A stretch of DNA of 19,831 nucleotides. It comes from JBBSJV01 sp038256935 (GTDB taxonomy: Bacteria > Patescibacteriota > JACMRA01). The notes below the pieces were generated by a model, which ran no database searches, had not been told where the DNA came from, and saw only the letters and a program-made list of their open reading frames with translations. The DNA is taken from contig JBBSJV010000015.1 of assembly GCA_038256935.1 (NCBI GenBank), positions 1 through 19,831 of the forward strand. Reading direction: 5' to 3'. A program made the position numbers and the translations under genes. Below, piece after piece: positions 14,219 through 19,831 of this stretch. Position 1 is the stretch's first letter. Every line of letters begins with the position of its first letter.

Positions 14219-14947
14219 ATACCCTATTTCATCAACTATATGAAAAGCATTATCCTTATAAGCTCCACATTCGTAGAATATTGGGCAATATATGTTACTG
14301 ACCTCTAATCCTAAGTGATTCTTGTCAGCTTCTGAAAATGATAAAAAATTTTTTATTGGATTCATTTTTTTCATTAATCTTTTATAAGTTATTTTTTTTA
14401 TACTACCGCAATATTGGAATATTTGAATTTGTTCCCCAGTACTGCAATAGATCTTTTCTAATTGAAAATTAAGCAGTTTTTGATAATAATAGTCTCCATT
14501 TAATTCACTATTTTGTTCAGAAATTTCTAATGACATACTTGCCGGCGCATTAGTACCAATCAGGCATCCAGACTTAGGCATTATTAACATTTTATCAAAT
14601 CCAAAATAAAGAGCAGTGTTGATTTGAATCTTATTAGGTAAATTGCATACAATTGCACAGTTGGTTGAGTCATTTGTGTTATGAAAATCTAAAATCAAAT
14701 CAAACTTTTTAATTCTTTTTTCTAATTTTTTAGCAATCTTTTCTTCGTGAGATATTTTTATTTTAGCTCCAAAAGACCTATTCAGATCTGTTTCTAGAAA
14801 GCGAACATTTTTCTCAACAGCCTTTGGGTTTGCAATTATTGAGTCAATATTTTTAATAGGTATGGATTGTAGATTTTGAACTAACTCTATTCCAGTTTTC
14901 TCGTTTCCATGAACTCCACCTATTATTAAAATTTGTTGTTTCTTCAT
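14201..14947 (-). CDS. Aspartoacylase-like zinc hydrolase
   Basis: A 248-residue protein closely resembling the ASPA/ACY3 branch: IIGGVHGNEKTGIELV (8-23) with zinc ligands His13 and Glu16, NPKAV (40-44), ETDLNRSFG (52-60) with the substrate-binding Arg, and ILDFHNTNDST (85-95) with the third zinc ligand His89. Family members remove acyl groups from N-acyl amino acids: aspartoacylase prefers N-acetylaspartate, aminoacylase 3 prefers N-acetyl aromatic amino acids. The latter would fit the aromatic-amino-acid control of this cluster, but that is inference. ATG at 14947 is chosen over an in-frame GTG at 14968 because the family motif starts about ten residues later. It is the third gene of unit A; its last codons contain promoter B. 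Confidence 0.85.
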   Translation of the reverse strand: MKKQQILIIGGVHGNEKTGIELVQNLQSIPIKNIDSIIANPKAVEKNVRFLETDLNRSFGAKIKISHEEKIAKKLEKRIKKFDLILDFHNTNDSTNCAIVCNLPNKIQINTALYFGFDKMLIMPKSGCLIGTNAPASMSLEISEQNSELNGDYYYQKLLNFQLEKIYCSTGEQIQIFQYCGSIKKITYKRLMKKMNPIKNFLSFSEADKNHLGLEVSNIYCPIFYECGAYKDNAFHIVDEIGYLTITN

Positions 14948-15027
14948 ATATTTACTAATTACTGTCACATATCAAATGGAAATTGCTAATTTTATTGTGT
15001 CTTAATAGTCAATGAACTTTATTGAAT

Positions 15028-15837
15028 TTACAAATCCATAAATTCTCTGACTTTTTTTGCATCAATTCTTTCTTCATAGCTTTTAATATTTATCTCTTTA
15101 TTAGTATTTTCTCCACTCTTAAAATAAGTACCCACAATTAACCCGTCTGAATGATTTATTAAATCAGTTTTATTTTCTAAATTTGCACCACTACCTACTA
15201 AAACTGGTAAACCTCCCCATTTTTTTACTGTCTGTAGATCTTCAATTAAAGGTGAATCAGCTGTCCATTTTCCAGTGATAATTACTGCACTGGAACCAAA
15301 TTTTTTGGATAAAATTGCAGAATCCAGTAAATTAAGTCTGCTAATAAGTGTTGAATGTTTGACATGAATATCGTTAAATATTGCTATATCTTGGGCTTGA
15401 ATACTCTTTTGGAAATCAATAATCTTTTCAGGGCAAGCAAATATCTTACCATAACTTGTCTCTACACTATTTACAAATACTGGTATTCTAACGAACTGAA
15501 GTTTACATATTTTAGCAATACTAAGAGAAACTTTATAATCGTTCCATAGAGTACAAATCCCAAGTGGCAGAGAAGTCATATTTCTAATTTTATCACAAAC
15601 AATACTCAAAATAGAATTTGCTCCTTCACTTGCTAACTCTGTATGAGGAGTATCATAATTGTTTTCAATAATAAGGGCATCAACTCCACCAGCAATCAAA
15701 CTTTCTGCATCTAGTAAAGCAGACTTAGTGATTTGATCTAAATTAACATAGCCTTCAAAGCCAAGAGTTGGTTGTAAGTGGATCATTCCAATGATTGGTT
15801 TTTCACGATTAAAAATTTTGGTAAAGCTCTGATTCAT
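15028..15837 (-). CDS. BtpA/SgcQ-family TIM-barrel protein
   Basis: A 269-residue protein matching the BtpA family along its whole length: PIIGMIHLQPTLGF (14-27), VDALIIENNYDTPH (53-66), LPLGICTLWNDYKVSLSIAK, FVRIPVFVNS, FNDIHVKHS, SAVIITGKWT and LPVLVGSGAN, ending GLIVGTYFKSGENTNKEI. These are the conserved strands of a phosphate-binding TIM barrel. BtpA was named for photosystem I biogenesis in cyanobacteria and SgcQ occurs in an E. coli sugar operon. To my knowledge the family's reaction is not established, and no photosynthesis genes are here. Second gene of unit A, 28 nt after the TrpD-like gene, so it probably acts on the product of that enzyme or in the same pathway. Confidence 0.88.
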   Translation of the reverse strand: MNQSFTKIFNREKPIIGMIHLQPTLGFEGYVNLDQITKSALLDAESLIAGGVDALIIENNYDTPHTELASEGANSILSIVCDKIRNMTSLPLGICTLWNDYKVSLSIAKICKLQFVRIPVFVNSVETSYGKIFACPEKIIDFQKSIQAQDIAIFNDIHVKHSTLISRLNLLDSAILSKKFGSSAVIITGKWTADSPLIEDLQTVKKWGGLPVLVGSGANLENKTDLINHSDGLIVGTYFKSGENTNKEINIKSYEERIDAKKVREFMDL

Positions 15838-15865
15838 ATTCGAAAGATTATTATTTAGATAGTTT

Positions 15866-17350
15866 TTATATTAAATTAAGTTTGTCTAATTTAGCTTGAA
15901 TTTTTAGTTTATCAAAACTGTTTAGTGCCTGAGAGTAAGTTTCAGATAAGAATTTTGAGTTAATTCTATTTTCAATGAACGCATCTGGCAAACTAGCGTA
16001 ACTTTGAGCAAATAATGCTAAAGCAACACTCATGCACGCATATTTAACACCTGTTATATTTTCCCCACTTAAGACATCGCTATTAAATCTAATTATCGCT
16101 TCTTTATTATTTGCAACTCTGATTTTATCTATATCTATTTCCCCCGGGGATAGCCCAAAATCTTCAGGATAAATGATTACAGTTTTAGCCGATTTATCTC
16201 CTTCTAAGTCTTCAATCATAAAGCTAGCCAAAGTTGGATATGGAGGCGGCGAAACCTCATCTAAAGCTACAAGATTTTTAAGACTCGGTAATTTGTAATA
16301 TGTTGTAGAGTCTAAAAATGCAGGAATATTACCCTTATTAAGGAGATTAGGATCTATTTTACAACGTAATCCACAATAAGACACCGCACCAGAGTATCTT
16401 TGCACACCTCTTTTTTCAAGTTCAATCAAAGTCTCAATCTCAGTTTGAGGATGAATATTATGATTTACACCTCCAATAAAGCATATTGGTTGATTTCCAT
16501 CATGTGGTATGGATAGTGGACCAATAATATGATTTATGGTCTCACCTTTAATAAAATGAGATAGTTGATGGATAAATCTTGTATAATGGCAGCTAGAAAA
16601 AACAAAATTTACATCCTTTAAAGATCTGTGAAAATCTTCACTGGTTAACATATATGAGTTATAGCCTAACAGCTCAATCATATCTTGACCACCTAGTGCT
16701 GATGTATTGGCTCTAGAATGGTGCTTATGAACTGGATATATAGAGCTAATAATTAAAGATGCAAGTGTTGAAGAGTTTCCAGTTTTGAATTTTTCACCTT
16801 TTAATTTCAGACCTATATCACCCCCCATACCTCCAAAACCAAAAATTGGCTCGTCGGTATCAAAGTTTATTCTGCATACAGTATCTATTTCTAAACATGC
16901 TGATACTAGTCCGGAAATAAATTTCGGCTCAAGGCCAAGTTTAGATTCTATAACTGCAACAGAATTCATCAACAAACTCGCATGAGTTCTTAACAATTCT
17001 CGATTCTGATTATAGTCATTACCCATATCCAATTTACGTAATATAAGTTCCTGCAAATGAGGATTGACTGATAGAGATGCAAACAAAATTATTGCAAAGC
17101 CTAGTTTGTAATCAAACTTTATGCAATTATTTATTTCTTTACTAAGGCCATGATAGCCCAATTGAATCATATACTCAACTTCTTCACTGTGTTTAGATAT
17201 CATTTCTTTAAGTTGTGATGTGTATTGGAAAACTTCAACTATGATTTCTCTAGCTGAAGAATCAGATTGGTTGGGTAAAATGGTAGTAGGTGGCTGAAAG
17301 TATTGTTGTGGCTCAAAAAAACTGAGCTGTTCTGATTCGGTTATAGACAT
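15866..17350 (-). CDS. TrpD-fold phosphoribosyltransferase-like protein
   Basis: A 494-residue protein, longer than standard anthranilate phosphoribosyltransferase (about 340). The core has the TrpD/nucleoside-phosphorylase signature: FGFGGMGGDIG (170-180) for the GTGGD pyrophosphate loop, KTGNSSTLASLI (189-200), VHKHHSRANTSALGGQDMIE (207-226) for the KHGNR...SGSADVLE segment, and SHFIKGETINHIIGPLSIP (264-282) for the R-x-x-x-G-x-R-T-x-F-N-x-x-G-P-L-x-N-P segment. Several residues differ from true TrpD (Met in GMGGD, His-Ser in KHHSR), so the acceptor may not be anthranilate. About 110 N-terminal and 100 C-terminal residues are extra and unrecognised. First gene of unit A, expressed behind a Trp-Trp leader and attenuator. 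A PRPP- or phosphoribosyl-dependent transfer is inferred. Confidence 0.75.
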   Translation of the reverse strand: MSITESEQLSFFEPQQYFQPPTTILPNQSDSSAREIIVEVFQYTSQLKEMISKHSEEVEYMIQLGYHGLSKEINNCIKFDYKLGFAIILFASLSVNPHLQELILRKLDMGNDYNQNRELLRTHASLLMNSVAVIESKLGLEPKFISGLVSACLEIDTVCRINFDTDEPIFGFGGMGGDIGLKLKGEKFKTGNSSTLASLIISSIYPVHKHHSRANTSALGGQDMIELLGYNSYMLTSEDFHRSLKDVNFVFSSCHYTRFIHQLSHFIKGETINHIIGPLSIPHDGNQPICFIGGVNHNIHPQTEIETLIELEKRGVQRYSGAVSYCGLRCKIDPNLLNKGNIPAFLDSTTYYKLPSLKNLVALDEVSPPPYPTLASFMIEDLEGDKSAKTVIIYPEDFGLSPGEIDIDKIRVANNKEAIIRFNSDVLSGENITGVKYACMSVALALFAQSYASLPDAFIENRINSKFLSETYSQALNSFDKLKIQAKLDKLNLI

Positions 17351-17370
17351 AATTTAATATTTTTAAACAT

Positions 17371-17394
17371 AAAAAAATTCCCTTCATAAAGGGA
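17371..17394 (-). terminator. Intrinsic terminator of attenuator A (segments 3:4)
   Basis: Minus-strand perfect hairpin TCCCTT (17394-17389), loop TATG, AAGGGA (17384-17379), then A-free run of seven T (17377-17371) after one A. It lies 20 nt before the ATG at 17350. Confidence 0.85.
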
Positions 17395-17457
17395 GATATA
17401 GCTTGATATAAGTTTTAAAATTTTTACACACTATTGTTTTCTCCCTGATTCTGGGAG
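17371..17457 (-). promoter_or_regulatory. Attenuator A (trp-type): four alternating RNA segments
   Basis: Segment 1 CTCCC (17457-17453) pairs with segment 2 GGGAG (17445-17441). Segment 3 TCTCCCTT (17396-17389) pairs with segment 4 AAGGGA (17384-17379) as terminator. The alternative antiterminator is segment 2 GGGAGA (17445-17440) with TCTCCC (17396-17391). The leader Trp codons end 2 nt before segment 1, and the leader stop is past segment 2, as in classical trp attenuation. Confidence 0.88.
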
Positions 17458-17492
17458 TGCCACCAACTGTTTAGAGTTAATAACTTAGACAT
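17424..17492 (-). CDS. Trp leader peptide A (22 aa, contains NSWWHSQ)
   Basis: ATG at 17492, 22 sense codons, TAA. It starts MSKLLTLNSWWHSQNQ. Tandem TGG TGG at codons 10-11 (17465-17460) is at the same codon positions as in the E. coli trp leader (KGWWRTS). Trp codons immediately precede segment 1 of the attenuator, so a ribosome stalled for lack of charged tRNA-Trp would favour antitermination and expression of the TrpD-like operon. The ATG is 35 nt from TTGACA with a very short 5' UTR and no Shine-Dalgarno sequence. Confidence 0.88.
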   Translation of the reverse strand: MSKLLTLNSWWHSQNQGENNSV

Positions 17493-17504
17493 GTAATTTA
17501 CAAA

Positions 17505-17533
17505 CCTTAAATTTAATTTTCTGTTATTGTCAA
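17505..17533 (-). promoter_or_regulatory. Promoter A
   Basis: Minus-strand TTGACAATAAC starts at 17533; the expected -10 region (17511-17505, TTTAAGG) is weak. It lies just downstream of the ATPase gene end at 17570, with no terminator between. The same 11-nt string opens promoters B and C. Confidence 0.6.
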
Positions 17534-17569
17534 ACTTATATTTCTTCGCATCTTCATAAATCGCAGCTT

Positions 17570-18697
17570 TTACAACAAAAACTCACCAATACTTTGAGGG
17601 TTTATGTTTTGGTAGCTACTGACTGTGTAATAATCACTAAAGTTTTTGGGTAGTTTGGATTTTTTATTGCTATTATATTTACATTCAAAGGCTTGAAAAT
17701 GACCATTTGATTCTTCCAGATAATCAATCTCAGCTTGGGCATAGTTTCTCCAAAAATATGATTTAGTCAGTTTTTGATTGTACTTGAGATACTTCATTCT
17801 TTCAGCAACACAAAAATTTTCCCACAATTTTCCCGTGTCAGAGCGAAGACTAAGATCGTTGAAATTATTTATTAGGTAATTGCGAATACCTAAATCCCAA
17901 AAATAGATTTTTCTACTTTTATTAATTTCTGTTCTTTGGTTTCGAGCAAGGGATTGAAGTCTAAAAATAATAAACGAATCTTCTAATAACTGGATATATT
18001 TCTCGATAGTCACAATGGACACATCCAGCATATTAGCCAGCTCTGAATAAGATACTTCACTGCTGATCTGTAGAGCCAAGGCCTGCAATAGTTTTTCTAG
18101 CAGTTCTGGGCGATTAATATCAGCTAGCTGTAAAATGTCTTTATAAAGGTAATTGGAGGCTATGTTTTCTAATCTGTTTAGACTCGTTAATTGTGAGGGA
18201 AAATAGACTTCAGGATAGGATCCAAAAATCAACATTTTATTTAATATTTGCTGCCTTTGATCAAAATCTGATTGTTTGTATAATTCTTGGTATGATAAAG
18301 GATACAACTGCATTTGAATGCTGCGACCAGTTAGAGGCTCTGATGTTTTATTAGCGAGATCAAAACTACTTGATCCTGTAGCAATAAGGTTAACATCTGG
18401 GTGAGTATCGTGGATAATCTTGAGAACTCTCCCTATATTTGCAATATTTTGTGCTTCATCTAATAAAATCAACTTATACTTTGCAATCTCAGAAATATTT
18501 TGATCTATTTTATCATAGTCAAAGAGGGTCTTGACGCTGGGCCTATCTGCCAAAAAATATTTACTAGCTACTCCCCACTCTTTCTCTAATTTTTTTAACA
18601 AAGTTGTCTTACCTACTTGTCTTGGACCATACAAAATAATGATCTTATTTTTATCAAGACTATTCTTTATTTGTGGGAAAATATATCTCTCAATCAC
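17570..18697 (-). CDS. AAA ATPase with DUF4143 C-terminal domain
   Basis: A 375-residue protein of the AAA_14/DUF4143 family common in bacteria and archaea. Walker A is GPRQVGKTT (24-32), Walker B LILLDEAQ (76-83), and the sensor segment IATGSSSFDL (105-114). A winged-helix-like segment (SYSELANMLDVSIVTIEKYI, about 217-236) is followed by the DUF4143 region with an endonuclease-like motif EIDYLEESNGHFQAFECKYN. The cellular role of the family is unknown; the C-terminal acidic/Lys set suggests a nuclease-fold remnant. The start is GTG at 18697, chosen because TTGACT and TAAACT place transcription initiation exactly there. Three 33-bp-spaced repeats overlap this promoter, suggesting autoregulation. 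It is transcribed alone, ahead of the attenuated cluster. Confidence 0.88.
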   Translation of the reverse strand: MIERYIFPQIKNSLDKNKIIILYGPRQVGKTTLLKKLEKEWGVASKYFLADRPSVKTLFDYDKIDQNISEIAKYKLILLDEAQNIANIGRVLKIIHDTHPDVNLIATGSSSFDLANKTSEPLTGRSIQMQLYPLSYQELYKQSDFDQRQQILNKMLIFGSYPEVYFPSQLTSLNRLENIASNYLYKDILQLADINRPELLEKLLQALALQISSEVSYSELANMLDVSIVTIEKYIQLLEDSFIIFRLQSLARNQRTEINKSRKIYFWDLGIRNYLINNFNDLSLRSDTGKLWENFCVAERMKYLKYNQKLTKSYFWRNYAQAEIDYLEESNGHFQAFECKYNSNKKSKLPKNFSDYYTVSSYQNINPQSIGEFLL

Positions 18698-18703
18698 CTT
18701 AGT

Positions 18704-18732
18704 AGTTTAGTAATTTATACATAATTAGTCAA
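18704..18732 (-). promoter_or_regulatory. Leaderless promoter of the AAA ATPase gene
   Basis: Minus-strand TTGACT (18732-18727), 17 nt, TAAACT (18709-18704), six nt, then GTG at 18697. The -10 box lies inside repeat copy 1 of the 33-bp series, so a protein bound there would block transcription. Confidence 0.65.
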
Positions 18733-18781
18733 GTAGAGTTTAGTAATTAATACTAAATTAATAAAGTATAGTTTAGTAATT
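18704..18781. repeat. Three direct repeats at 33-bp spacing (putative operator/iterons)
   Basis: AGTTTAGTAATT occurs at 18704-18715, 18737-18748 and 18770-18781, exactly 33 bp apart (about three helical turns). The second copy continues into a perfect inverted repeat, TTTAGTA-ATTAA-TACTAAA (18739-18757). Copy 1 covers the ATPase -10 box and copy 2 lies 4 bp beyond the -35. Regular helical spacing suggests cooperative protein binding. Confidence 0.75.
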
Positions 18782-18845
18782 AACATAATTTAAAACTAAG
18801 TACTTTGCTTATCTGGCTACATAGAACTACCCCTTAAAGCTACAG

Positions 18846-18874
18846 TTGACAGCCTTTTTTATAATTTGTTTATT
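18846..18874 (+). promoter_or_regulatory. Leaderless promoter of the aldo/keto reductase gene
   Basis: TTGACA (18846-18851), 17 nt, TTTATT (18869-18874), six nt, then ATG at 18881. This spacing supports ATG 18881 over the in-frame TTG at 18866, which would lie upstream of the transcript start. Confidence 0.6.
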
Positions 18875-18880
18875 GTTTCC

Positions 18881-19723
18881 ATGACTAAAATACCAAACAA
18901 AACTATTATCTTGAATAACGATAATTCTATCCCAACTTTAGGTCTAGGAACATGGCAACTGACTGGAAAAGAACTGGAAACTGCACTGACAGAGGCTTTA
19001 GAAATAGGTTATAGACATATTGATACAGCAGATATTTATGGCAATCATAGCGAGATTGGAAAAATATTAAAGAAAACTGGTTACAATAAAGAGCCACTTC
19101 GAGACTCGCTGTTTCTAACTACCAAGTTGTGGTTTGAAAATCTTGCACCAGTTGATATTTACGACTGTGTGGAGAGGTTTTTGACTGAGTTGCAAGTAAA
19201 ATATTTGGACTTGCTTTTAATCCACTGGCCCAATTCAAATATGGATTTAAAAAGTAGTCTAGAAACTATGCAAAAACTGCAAAATCAAGGTTTAGTAAGA
19301 TCTATCGGGGTTTCCAACTTTACTATAAATCATCTTAAAGATGTAATCCAAACTGGAATCAATATCCAAGTAAATCAAGTCGAGATCCACCCTACTCTGC
19401 AGCAGCTAGAACTAATAGAATTTTGTAATGGTCATAAAATAAAAGTGGAAGCCTATTCGCCAATTGGTAGAGGAAAGGATCTCAAACTAGATGAGATAAT
19501 CAAAATTGCCAAAAAACACTCAGCAACTCCAGCTCAAATCTGTCTTAGTTATCTCATGAGTCTTGGATTGGTTGTAATACCAAAATCTTCAAACCCCAAG
19601 AGGCTCAAAGAAAATCTTGCAAGCCTTGATATTACTTTGGATAATTCAGATATAAATATTTTGAAATCTTTAGATATTACCAATCGCTTAATTGATCCCA
19701 ATTTTGCCAGTTTTGATTACTAA
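18881..19723 (+). CDS. Aldo/keto reductase (2,5-diketo-gluconate reductase-like)
   Basis: A 280-residue NAD(P)H-dependent carbonyl reductase with an (alpha/beta)8 barrel. The catalytic tetrad is complete: Asp48 and Tyr53 in GYRHIDTADIYGN, Lys82 in FLTTKLW, and His115 in LLLIHWP. The SIGVSNF motif, the QVEIHP strand and the NADP-binding IPKSSNPKRLKENL near the C-terminus are all present. It belongs to the AKR5-like bacterial group by overall pattern; the substrate is probably a small aldehyde or ketone. It diverges from the ATPase gene and shares its intergenic repeats, though the repeats lie mainly at the ATPase promoter. Nothing suggests damage. The downstream 108 bp to the window end hold no recognised feature. 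Confidence 0.92.
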   Translation: MTKIPNKTIILNNDNSIPTLGLGTWQLTGKELETALTEALEIGYRHIDTADIYGNHSEIGKILKKTGYNKEPLRDSLFLTTKLWFENLAPVDIYDCVERFLTELQVKYLDLLLIHWPNSNMDLKSSLETMQKLQNQGLVRSIGVSNFTINHLKDVIQTGINIQVNQVEIHPTLQQLELIEFCNGHKIKVEAYSPIGRGKDLKLDEIIKIAKKHSATPAQICLSYLMSLGLVVIPKSSNPKRLKENLASLDITLDNSDINILKSLDITNRLIDPNFASFDY

Positions 19724-19831
19724 TTAGTTTATTAGATGCTGTAGACCTAGGTTATTGAATATACTTAAATACAGTGCAGATCTTAGTTTTAACTTCTAAA
19801 TAGAGCCAAATATAGATGAGTTGATTTTGGA

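Noticed and set aside
12978..16985. Plus-strand ORFs at 12978-13181, 13437-13673, 15355-15549 and 16785-16985
   Set aside because: All are antisense shadows of the ATP-grasp, BtpA-like and TrpD-like genes, with no own promoter or family motif.
12228..17457. T-box or metabolite riboswitch as explanation for the three leaders
   Set aside because: No T-box core (TGGNACCGCG-type sequence) or recognised aptamer is visible, while a leader ORF with Trp/Phe/Ile codons placed at segment 1 explains each leader directly.
18704..18781. CRISPR array
   Set aside because: The three copies share only a 12-bp core, are AT-rich and overlap a promoter, with no cas genes in the window. Operator repeats fit better.
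1..19831. UGA reassigned to an amino acid (code 4 or 25), as in some reduced bacteria
   Set aside because: All major ORFs are full length under the standard code, with no in-frame UGA interruptions, and one gene ends in TGA. Reassignment would add only seven codons to that gene and is not needed.
19724..19831. 3' end of a minus-strand gene at the right window edge
   Set aside because: Short open frames enter from the edge but stop within about 15 codons, and none shows recognisable sequence.

Overview
The window is AT-rich and gene-dense. It uses the standard bacterial stops (TAA, TAG and one TGA) with no in-frame UGA reassignment. Promoters look bacterial: TTGACA-like -35 boxes, often 29-35 nt before the start codon. 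That spacing puts the transcription start at or next to the start codon, so many mRNAs here are probably leaderless, and Shine-Dalgarno sequences are almost absent. These traits, with a pyruvate kinase lacking its C-terminal domain, an archaeal/eukaryotic-type TyrRS, a VapBC-like pair and an AAA/DUF4143 ATPase, suggest a bacterium with a reduced genome. Candidate phyla (Patescibacteria-like) or a low-GC endosymbiont-like proteobacterium both fit. A possible zf-CHCC protein and trp-type attenuators lean towards the second. I cannot settle the lineage from sequence alone.

Layout. Positions 1-2309 (minus): an operon of a TauD/TfdA-type Fe(II)/2-oxoglutarate dioxygenase, a DUF885-like protein with an altered metal motif, and the start of an MFS-like transporter cut by the window edge. 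Positions 2442-3485 (minus): short pyruvate kinase. Positions 3486-3827: the only gap over 300 bp, holding the pyk promoter, a palindrome and a promoter for the next gene. Positions 3828-6822 (plus): an ABC transmembrane domain without ATPase, an AbrB/PIN toxin-antitoxin pair and TyrRS. Positions 6901-9358: poorly characterised genes, two of them with odd 5' ends, and a small putative zinc protein. Positions 9444-10391 (plus): a succinylglutamate desuccinylase/aspartoacylase-family hydrolase. Positions 10395-17492 (minus): the main cluster. Positions 17570-18697 (minus): AAA ATPase with three 33-bp-spaced promoter repeats. Positions 18881-19723 (plus): aldo/keto reductase.

The main cluster is the most interesting part. 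It encodes a TrpD-fold phosphoribosyltransferase-like protein, a BtpA/SgcQ-type TIM barrel, an aspartoacylase-like hydrolase and two large ATP-grasp-like proteins. Three transcription units each begin with the same arrangement: TTGACAATAAC, a short leader ORF starting close to the predicted transcription start, and four alternately pairing RNA segments (1:2 and 3:4, or 2:3) ending in an intrinsic terminator just before the structural gene. The leader peptides carry Trp-Trp (NSWWHSQ), an aromatic run (YFFWFTF) and an Ile/Leu run plus Trp (IFILILWVP). Each has a TGG codon just before segment 1. This is the architecture of ribosome-mediated (trp/phe/ilv-type) attenuation, used three times in one cluster whose enzymes are not a recognised amino-acid pathway. 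I infer a metabolic module induced when Trp, and perhaps Phe and Ile/Leu, charging falls. Its product is unknown.
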